Source of the DNA: Acidobacteriota bacterium
Lineage (GTDB): Bacteria; Acidobacteriota; Terriglobia; UBA7540
DNA: 21,128 nucleotides
Assembly (NCBI GenBank): GCA_021827245.1
Contig: JAKAWN010000063.1
Coordinates: 1 to 21,128, forward strand
Reading direction: 5' to 3'
The notes below the pieces were generated by a model, which worked only from the letters and a program-made list of their open reading frames with translations, did not search any database and had not been told where the DNA came from. The position numbers were made by a program, and so were the translations under genes. Below, one piece after another: positions 14,639 through 21,128 of the stretch. Position 1 is the stretch's first letter. Each line of letters starts with the position of its first letter.

Positions 14639-17600
14639 ATGAAACGCTCAATGGTTTTGATGATTATCATATTCTTTCTTGGGGTAGCAGGGTTGCACGC
14701 CCAAGGAACCGCCACAATTGACGGTACCGTGCTAGACACCACCCAACGAGCTGTTCCAAACGCAACCGTCACTCTGATCGAAACTCAGACGGGAAGGACC
14801 CGCCAAGTAACAGCTTCAGAGTTGGGCTACTTTACTTTCACAAGCTTGGGTCCAGGGACATACACATTGAAAGTCTCGTTGGCAGGCTTCAAGACTTGGG
14901 AGCGCCAGGGTATCGTTCTGAGTGTGGCTCAACACGCAACTTTCCATCCAGTGCTGGAAGTCGGCAGTGTGACTCAAACTGTCCAAGTTACATCGGCGCC
15001 TCCCCTTGTGACAACTTCCAGCAGCACACTTTCATCAGTCGTGGGCAGTCGTCAAATTCAACAGTTGCCCCTCAATGGACGTAATGCATTGCAGCTCGTC
15101 TCGCTCACTCCAGGAGTTGTTTCAACAGGCACCACTGGGCAGTTTGGAGTCATTCAGCCTTCCTTTGCGTCTTCCGGGGGCAGAGACATTGATATAAACT
15201 ATTTCCTCGATGGGGGAACCAACATAAATCCCTTTTACGCCCAGCCCATTAATTTTCCTGATCCCAATGCACTGCTGGAATTTAGCGTATTGAACCGTAA
15301 CTATAGTGCTGAGTACGGGCGAGGCTCAACAATTGTCGCGGCTGTCACACGTTCTGGGACGAACAAGTTTCACGGCAGCGCTTTCGAGTTTCTACGCAAC
15401 ACCGTCCTGGACTCCAGGCCCTTCTTTTCCGCGGATCGTCCAGCCTACAAAAGAAATCAGTTTGGCGGAACCTTTGGTGGGCCAATCCGACGGAACAAGG
15501 CCTTCTTCTTTGTAAGCTATCAGGGGACGCAGGTGAGAGGGGCTCCCGGGTCCAGAACATATACGACAATGACTGCCGCAGAGCGAACGGGGGACTTCTC
15601 TGCGCTCAGTAAACCGATCATTGATCCGACCACCGGTCAGGCATTTCAAGGAAATATCATTCCTCCCAGCAGGATTGAACAGCAGGCAACGAACTTCATA
15701 GACCAGTTCTTGCCTCCTGCAAATCTCGGCCAGAACGACTATACCTATACTGTGGCGAATCAACTTAGCGAGAACCAGATAATCGGTAAGGTTGATTACA
15801 TGCTGACCCCAAACGACAATCTCACGGTTCGATACCTGTTTGACAATGCGCCGCAAGTCGGGATCTACGGGAGTGGCCTGGATCCAAGTTGGAAAGCGTC
15901 TCTGCCCACACGCTACCAGAGTGCGACTGCCGACTATACGCATACGTTTTCTCCAACCCTCCTGAACGACGCCAACCTGACTTATGTTCGAAGTGCATTT
16001 GGTGAGATCAATCAGAAGAATTTCACTCTCTCAGGCCTCGGGTATCCGGTGAATAATGGCAACGCTTTCAGCTCCTTTGGTTTGACGCCCGATTCCCAAA
16101 TCAGTCTGGGTGGGTATTTTGGTGTGTATCTTGGGGCCCCCACGCGCGACATTATGCCCACGTGGTACTTCCACGATAACGTTTCCTGGATCCACAACAT
16201 CCATTCAATTGATGTGGGCATGGAGATCTATCATAACCGGGTGAATGAACTCCAGAACTTCTTTACAGGAGGAGCGCTCACATTCAGTGGACAATTCACA
16301 GGTAACGGTGCGGCGGATTTTCTACTCGGTGACTTTAGCCAATATGAACAGATTGAAGGCTTGACGTCCCGCCTTCGTCAGACACTCCCTTCTGTTTACA
16401 TTCAGGACAACATTAAATTAAGCCGCAGGGTTACTTTGAACGCCGGATTGCGCTGGGATCCTGTTGCCGGCTATCAATCGGAAGATAAGCAGCTAAGCAC
16501 GTTTCTGCCGGGAAATCAATCGAAGCTGTTTCCACTTGCCTCCAGTGGCTTGCTCTACCCAGGTGATAATGGTCTCCCTCAGAACATCGTCGGAACGAGG
16601 TATACCAACATCGCGCCACGCCTTGGCATTGCCTGGGACGTGTTCGGAAACGGAAAGACTTCCGTACGGGCCGGTGGTGGAATCTATTATATCCCCCTGA
16701 CACGTGGGATTACCTTTAACCGCTTTACCTTGATCCAACCGTTCACGGTCGACCTCAGCGTTTTCGGGGGAACCGCAAATGACATATGGGCAGGCCCTCC
16801 GTATAACGGGATCAATCCATTTCCAAGACCTACAGCCGGCGACTTGAGTGGACTCCAGCAGCTCCCATTTGTTCCGTATGCCGGCGAAAGTAGTTTGTCA
16901 TTACCCTTCAAAACGGAAGCCGACAACGAATGGAGCTTGTCCGTTCAGCAGGCGCTTTGGAGAGACGCTGTTTTGGAAGTGGACTACGTCGGATCATCCT
17001 CGTCACACTTGACGACTTCCTACAACAGAAACCCTGCGGTCTACGTCCCAGGGGCATCTACGGTTGGGAATACACAGTCCAGACGCCTTGACCCGCAGAT
17101 TGGCGCGATAAATGCCATCGGTAATGTGCTCACTGCTAATTATAATGCCTTGCAGGTTAGTTTCCGCCAGCGCTATTCCCGTGGGCTCAGCCTAAACAGT
17201 TTTTACACGTATTCGAAAACGCTCGGGATAGTTGGTGCCGAAACAGAAGGAAGTAATGGCCCAAGAGATCCGTTCAACTTCGGACTTAATTACGGGCCAC
17301 TTTCTTACGATATTCGGAACAACTGGGTGACAGACTTCCTTTGGCAGCCCACAGAACATCGAGCATTTTCAAACCATGTGGTAGGTGCTCTGGCAGGAGG
17401 ATGGGGGCTGACGGGCATTCTGACGATACAAAGCGGGCCGCCTCTCACTTTGTACTCAGGTGTCGACAACTCGTTTAGCGGAATCGGACAGGATACGCCA
17501 AATCAGGTTGGTACTTGGCAACTGCCCGGAGGCCGCAGCAAAGGTCAACAGATCCAGGAATGGTTTAACACAAAAGCATTCGTCACAAACCCTCCCGGCA

Positions 17601-17845
17601 CGTTTGGCACACTGGGTATGAATGCGCTTCGTAGTCCGGGCTACTGGAACTTGGATGCTGCTGTGTTGCGGACTTTTGTTCCGCACGAGGGGTATCAACT
17701 TGAATTCAGAGGATCGTTCTACAACATACTTAACCATGCAAACTTGGGTGCACCAGTGAACAGTCTGACGTCTCCTGCCTTTGGGGAGATTTTGTCTACA
17801 ACTACTCCACGACAGATAGAATTCAGCCTTAACCTCCAGTTTTAA
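14639..17845 (+). CDS. TonB-dependent receptor, Oar-like, with carboxypeptidase-regulatory-like domain
   Basis: A 1068-aa outer-membrane receptor. It has a signal peptide (about 1-21, ending LHA before Gln), a carboxypeptidase-regulatory-like beta-sandwich (about 24-110: TIDGTVLDTTQRAVPNATV, then YTLKVSLAGFKT), a plug domain (about 115-245, with QLPLNGRNALQLVSLTPGV at 142-160) and a long beta-barrel ending in Phe (SLNLQF). This is the standard acidobacterial architecture and is thought to import oligosaccharides or other large ligands using TonB energy. The ligand is unknown; a galactose-containing glycan is suggested by the locus. AAGGAG (14625-14630), 8 nt before the ATG, fixes the start. 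No SusD homologue follows. A strong hairpin lies 18 bp after the stop. Confidence 0.95.
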   Translation: MKRSMVLMIIIFFLGVAGLHAQGTATIDGTVLDTTQRAVPNATVTLIETQTGRTRQVTASELGYFTFTSLGPGTYTLKVSLAGFKTWERQGIVLSVAQHATFHPVLEVGSVTQTVQVTSAPPLVTTSSSTLSSVVGSRQIQQLPLNGRNALQLVSLTPGVVSTGTTGQFGVIQPSFASSGGRDIDINYFLDGGTNINPFYAQPINFPDPNALLEFSVLNRNYSAEYGRGSTIVAAVTRSGTNKFHGSAFEFLRNTVLDSRPFFSADRPAYKRNQFGGTFGGPIRRNKAFFFVSYQGTQVRGAPGSRTYTTMTAAERTGDFSALSKPIIDPTTGQAFQGNIIPPSRIEQQATNFIDQFLPPANLGQNDYTYTVANQLSENQIIGKVDYMLTPNDNLTVRYLFDNAPQVGIYGSGLDPSWKASLPTRYQSATADYTHTFSPTLLNDANLTYVRSAFGEINQKNFTLSGLGYPVNNGNAFSSFGLTPDSQISLGGYFGVYLGAPTRDIMPTWYFHDNVSWIHNIHSIDVGMEIYHNRVNELQNFFTGGALTFSGQFTGNGAADFLLGDFSQYEQIEGLTSRLRQTLPSVYIQDNIKLSRRVTLNAGLRWDPVAGYQSEDKQLSTFLPGNQSKLFPLASSGLLYPGDNGLPQNIVGTRYTNIAPRLGIAWDVFGNGKTSVRAGGGIYYIPLTRGITFNRFTLIQPFTVDLSVFGGTANDIWAGPPYNGINPFPRPTAGDLSGLQQLPFVPYAGESSLSLPFKTEADNEWSLSVQQALWRDAVLEVDYVGSSSSHLTTSYNRNPAVYVPGASTVGNTQSRRLDPQIGAINAIGNVLTANYNALQVSFRQRYSRGLSLNSFYTYSKTLGIVGAETEGSNGPRDPFNFGLNYGPLSYDIRNNWVTDFLWQPTEHRAFSNHVVGALAGGWGLTGILTIQSGPPLTLYSGVDNSFSGIGQDTPNQVGTWQLPGGRSKGQQIQEWFNTKAFVTNPPGTFGTLGMNALRSPGYWNLDAAVLRTFVPHEGYQLEFRGSFYNILNHANLGAPVNSLTSPAFGEILSTTTPRQIEFSLNLQF

Positions 17846-17863
17846 GATGTTGACCATAAAAAG

Positions 17864-17904
17864 TGAAGTGGCAACCGGCGTAATTTCTCCCGGTTGCCGC
17901 TTCA
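17864..17904. terminator. Strong hairpin after the TonB receptor gene
   Basis: A 15-bp stem with one G-T pair (17864-17878 with 17890-17904) surrounds an 11-nt loop. On the plus strand it is not followed by a T-run. On the minus strand it is followed closely by five T residues. It may stop or attenuate receptor transcription, or stabilise the receptor mRNA 3' end. Confidence 0.55.
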
Positions 17905-17973
17905 GGCTTCCCCATCGCCCTGCGCAGAAGTTGACTGCATTCCATAATCAACAGAGGTCTTGTAAGATTAGGC

Positions 17974-19005
17974 GTGAATATGTTTCTCATCGACCGGCAT
18001 CGATTGCGGCCATTTAGAGTCCATCGTGGGACAGGCCAAGCCTTATTGATACTGGCTCTGGCTACCGCGTGCTTCAGCCAACCTAGCCCTCCATCCACTG
18101 CGAAGGACCTCCCTCAGGGAAGTCAGCAAAGTCAATTGGAGGAGGCCGCAGGGCTTTTAAGACCGCTGGTCCGTGCCGACCCGAACAATCCTAAATATCT
18201 GTTTGACCTCGGAGAAGTCTATTTGCTGATGGGGAAGATAGATCAAGCCATTCCCCTCTTGGAAAAATCTCTGAACTTGATGCCCGATAACTGGGATGCC
18301 CGCATGGCATTGGCACAAGCTTATCAGAAGATCAACAAAGATGCCGATGCCCTTCAAACACTCGGAACAACGCCTCCGGCGGGGCCAAAGGCAGAGGTGT
18401 GGGCTTTTACGCGGGCGTTCAGCCTTTACCGCGTCGGAGACATCAGCACAGCTTTGTCGCTGTTTAAAGGGCTCTTGAGTAGTGAGAACATGCGGGCACC
18501 CGCTAACTTTTTTGTTGCAAACTGCTATTCCCAGATGGTTAAGTACCAGGCCGCCTTGCCCTTTTATAAGGCTGCGATTAAATTCGGGCACAGCCGATAC
18601 AACAAAGCGCTGAACGTCTACTATTACAACTATGGCCTTACCCTCTACAAACTTGGAAAATATTCGGCAAGCCGAGACGCTTTCGAAAAATCTATTCAGC
18701 GCTTTGCGAACGATCCTTTACCTTGGTACTATCTCGGCCGGTGCGAAGCGGAGCTCGGCAATTTCCCCGAAGCAAGAGACGCCTTTGAGACTGCGATCAA
18801 GAAGGATAGTTCTTTCAACCCGGCCTATTATCGGTTGGCACGGCTTTATGCCGAGCACGGTGACAAAAAGAAAGCGCATGAGTATTACAGCAAAGTCTCG
18901 AATGAATTGCAGCAGCAGTTAGTAGAAAGCCAGAGGCTCAAATTAGGGAGCGGCTCCTCAACACCAAGGCATCACTCGAAAGGTAAGCCAGAGAATTCAC
19001 AATGA
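17974..19005 (+). CDS. TPR repeat protein, possible lipoprotein
   Basis: A 343-aa tetratricopeptide-repeat protein starting with GTG at 17974; an ATG two codons later (17980) is equally possible. A hydrophobic segment, ALLILALATAC (23-33), ends in a Cys that fits the loose bacterial lipobox rule (Leu-Ala-Thr-Ala-Cys), so lipidation at Cys33 is possible; plain secretion is the alternative. About six TPR units follow (about 50-310: YLFDLGEVYLLMGKIDQAIP, YYNYGLTLYKLGKYSASRD, WYYLGRCEAELGNFPEARDA), then a basic Ser/His-rich tail. It lies 128 bp after the receptor gene and 171 bp before the ASPIC/UnbV gene, all on one strand. TPR proteins commonly bind partner proteins; a SusD-like helper role is speculation based on position and lipobox. 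Confidence 0.88.
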   Translation: MNMFLIDRHRLRPFRVHRGTGQALLILALATACFSQPSPPSTAKDLPQGSQQSQLEEAAGLLRPLVRADPNNPKYLFDLGEVYLLMGKIDQAIPLLEKSLNLMPDNWDARMALAQAYQKINKDADALQTLGTTPPAGPKAEVWAFTRAFSLYRVGDISTALSLFKGLLSSENMRAPANFFVANCYSQMVKYQAALPFYKAAIKFGHSRYNKALNVYYYNYGLTLYKLGKYSASRDAFEKSIQRFANDPLPWYYLGRCEAELGNFPEARDAFETAIKKDSSFNPAYYRLARLYAEHGDKKKAHEYYSKVSNELQQQLVESQRLKLGSGSSTPRHHSKGKPENSQ

Positions 19006-19176
19006 TACCCCTGTGGAGCGTATGGGGAATCCTGCAAGAAGCCTGCTCGGGAATGGGAGTGAACGCTGAAAGGGGTTGATGCGTGCAGCAGTGGGAAGGC
19101 AGATTCGAGGGGAAGATCAGGTTTGAAAGTCTGGAAAGGTACTGGGCCGACAAGTAGTTTTGATCGCGCGCTGGAA

Positions 19177-20922
19177 ATGACCAGACGCGAGTTACTGCTT
19201 CTGCTTGCAACGCCACTGGCAATGCGAGGGCAGGGGATGGCTTCGAGGGGGGTCATGGCCGCGCCTCGCGCGAAGCCATCGGGAATACCGTTTCTTGCTC
19301 GGTTTACGGATGTTGCTAAGCAAGCCGGCCTTACCGCTCCAGACGTTTACGGTCCCGTAGCTTATAAAGATTACCTTGTGGAAACCATTGGGTGCGGCGT
19401 TGCATTCTTCGATTATGATAATGACGGATGGCTTGACATATTTACCCTTTGCGGCACCCGTTTCCATTCCGTTCCTCCCGACACCACCAATCGCCTCTAC
19501 AAGAACAATCGGGACGGGACGTTCACCGATGTCACTGTCAAAGCAGGCTTGCGAAGAACCGGCTGGGCCAGTGCGGTTACGGTTGGAGATTACAATAACG
19601 ACGGTTTTGACGATTTGTTTGTGACCTATTACGGAGAGAATGTTCTATATCGCAATAACGGTGACGGGACATTCACAGACGTAACGGAGGAAGCGGGGCT
19701 GAGGCAGTATGAGCACTGGAGCTCAGGATGCACTTTTCTCGACTACAACCGCGATGGCCATCTGGATCTATTCATCGGCAGTTATGTGAGTGGAGATCCT
19801 GCGACCTGGCCCAGACGTGGAGGGTCCGCGTATTGCGACTGGAAGGGAATCCCAGTATGTTGTGGGCCTCGAGGGCTCAAGACGCTTCCTCATCAGTACC
19901 TGTTTCGTAATAACGGGGATGGAACTTTCACTGACGTAAGCGACGTGACGGGTATTGCTTCTGCTGAGGGGAGATATGCTCTGACGGCAGTTGCGGCAGA
20001 CCTTGATGACGATGGGTGGACTGATCTTTACGTTGCCTGTGATTCGACCCCAAGTCTTTTTTTCCGTAATCAACATGATGGGACTTTCAAAGAAGAAGGG
20101 ATCGAACGCGGAGTTGCCCTTACCGACAACGGAATGGAGCAGGCAGGCATGGGGGTTGGTATTGGGGATGCAGACCTCAACGGAAGGTTGGATTTGGTCA
20201 AAACCAATTTTGAAGACGATACCATTGATTTTTACCGCAATGACGGCAACGGCTATTTTTCTGATGCAACGTACGCGGCTGGGTTTGCCGTTGAGACTCG
20301 GTACACGAATTTTGGGGTGGGCATTTTTGATTTGGATAATGACGGCTACCCGGACGTATTTATTTGCACCGGTTTCCTTTATCCGGAGGTAGAGCGAAAA
20401 TTGCATCGAGATCCCATGGCTACTCCACGCCTCATATATCGAAACCTTGGAAACGGGAAATTCGAGGAACTGATTGGACAAGGTGGTCCCGGAGTCACCG
20501 CGCCGCACTGCAGCCGTGGCTGCGCTTTTGGTGATTTTGACAATGACGGAGATGTGGATATTGTCGTCATAAACATGAACGAGCCTCCTTCTCTGCTGCG
20601 GAATGATTTGAAAGGTAATCGCAATTGGTTAAAGGTGTTGCTCCAGGGAACAAAATCGAATCGCAGCGCCATAGGCTCACGTGTTACAGCGCACTATGAC
20701 GGAAAGTTACAGGTGCAAACAGTTACAGCGCAGTCGAGCTTCTATTCTGTAAACGATCGTCGACTGCACTTTGGGCTAGGAAAGTCCCAGACGGTAGACC
20801 TGCAGATCCGGTGGACCAACGGTGATAGCGAGAAGTTCTCTGGACTTTCACCCAACCAGTTGCTGGTCATTCAAGAGGGACATGGGATCGTAAAAACGGA
20901 AAAATGGACCAGTCACTCCTGA
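19177..20922 (+). CDS. FG-GAP/VCBS repeat protein with C-terminal ASPIC/UnbV domain
   Basis: A 581-aa exported protein of the CRTAC1-like family. From the ATG at 19177 it opens MTRRELLLLLATPLAMRGQG, a twin-arginine signal; a TTG at 19123 would add 18 residues in front and is less likely. About seven FG-GAP/VCBS units with Ca-binding DxDxDGxxD loops form a presumed beta-propeller: FFDYDNDGWLDIF (77-89), GDYNNDGFDDLF, LDYNRDGHLDLFIG, ADLDDDGWTDLYVA, GDADLNGRLDLV, FDLDNDGYPDVF and FGDFDNDGDVDIVV. The ASPIC/UnbV domain (about 494-570) has NRSAIGSRV, RRLHFGLG and IRWTNGDSEKF. These proteins are abundant beside TPR and TonB genes in Acidobacteria and Planctomycetes, but no function is settled; extracellular binding is inferred. 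Confidence 0.92.
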   Translation: MTRRELLLLLATPLAMRGQGMASRGVMAAPRAKPSGIPFLARFTDVAKQAGLTAPDVYGPVAYKDYLVETIGCGVAFFDYDNDGWLDIFTLCGTRFHSVPPDTTNRLYKNNRDGTFTDVTVKAGLRRTGWASAVTVGDYNNDGFDDLFVTYYGENVLYRNNGDGTFTDVTEEAGLRQYEHWSSGCTFLDYNRDGHLDLFIGSYVSGDPATWPRRGGSAYCDWKGIPVCCGPRGLKTLPHQYLFRNNGDGTFTDVSDVTGIASAEGRYALTAVAADLDDDGWTDLYVACDSTPSLFFRNQHDGTFKEEGIERGVALTDNGMEQAGMGVGIGDADLNGRLDLVKTNFEDDTIDFYRNDGNGYFSDATYAAGFAVETRYTNFGVGIFDLDNDGYPDVFICTGFLYPEVERKLHRDPMATPRLIYRNLGNGKFEELIGQGGPGVTAPHCSRGCAFGDFDNDGDVDIVVINMNEPPSLLRNDLKGNRNWLKVLLQGTKSNRSAIGSRVTAHYDGKLQVQTVTAQSSFYSVNDRRLHFGLGKSQTVDLQIRWTNGDSEKFSGLSPNQLLVIQEGHGIVKTEKWTSHS

Positions 20923-21128
20923 GTCTTGCGCAGACCACCAGATGATTTTGCTCTCATCAGTCGATGACGCTGGATAAGCGGGAGCCGTACGGTTCAGGGC
21001 TGTTGCACCTCAGAAAAGGCTCGAGGCAGTTGTGCGAATTCGAAATTCAGATTGCAGTGCTGGGAGGTTTGAGTTTGCGGAAAGGAGATGGTATGAATGT
21101 TTGAGTTCGAAGCCGGTACCCTGTGAAG
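20923..21128. other. Right-edge non-coding region with a palindromic element
   Basis: No gene is supported in the last 206 bp. GAGCCGTACGGTTC (20982-20995) is nearly self-complementary and resembles the two ends of a group II intron domain V joined without its loop. A GGAGATGGTATG near 21084-21095 looks like a start signal but the frame stops after three codons. Confidence 0.35.

Noticed and set aside
19123..19176. TTG start giving an 18-residue longer ASPIC/UnbV protein
   Set aside because: The extension would bury the twin-arginine signal that starts neatly at the ATG 19177.
19768..20508. 246-codon minus-strand ORF inside the ASPIC/UnbV gene
   Set aside because: It is a shadow of the repetitive FG-GAP sequence on the plus strand.
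20925..20965. CTGATGAG on the minus strand as a hammerhead ribozyme core
   Set aside because: The required GAAA segment, three helices and cleavage-site GUC/GUA are not arranged around it.

Overview
The window looks like an accessory carbohydrate-use island from a soil-type Acidobacteriota genome (Solibacter/Bryobacter-like). That assignment is inferred from gene content: an Oar-like TonB-dependent receptor with an N-terminal carboxypeptidase-regulatory-like domain, an FG-GAP/VCBS protein ending in an ASPIC/UnbV domain, a DUF5107-TPR protein, Tat-exported enzymes, and a transposase N-terminus of a kind I associate with such genomes. No rRNA, tRNA or CRISPR array was seen.

Layout. At 1-182 is one end of an insertion sequence whose transposase runs off the left edge. 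At 481-8063 (+) is a compact operon: a DUF5107/TPR protein, a sugar-porter MFS transporter (4-nt overlap) and a Tat-exported GH35 beta-galactosidase. Converging on it from the right are minus-strand genes: a DUF4380 mutarotase-fold protein (12589-11315), a broken SDR fragment, a Tat-exported serine hydrolase of the beta-lactamase fold (10927-9605) and a CBM9-like protein (9209-8358). A LacI-family regulator (13178-14257, +) is divergent from this group. It is followed by the TonB receptor (14639-17845), a TPR protein with a possible lipobox (17974-19005) and a Tat-signal FG-GAP/ASPIC-UnbV protein (19177-20922).

Working model (inference): the receptor, TPR protein and ASPIC/UnbV protein handle a galactose-containing glycan at the outer membrane. 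The exported GH35 enzyme and serine hydrolase trim it. The MFS porter imports the released sugar, and the two mutarotase-fold proteins (DUF5107 and DUF4380) act on intracellular sugars. A strong 18-bp LacI-type operator with a central CpG lies at the receptor promoter. Weaker relatives lie inside a predicted promoter in the lacI/DUF4380 divergent region and upstream of the DUF5107 operon, so one regulator may control the whole island. The least explained parts are the possible SusD-like role of the TPR protein, the two mutarotase-fold proteins of unknown function, and the relics at the edges.
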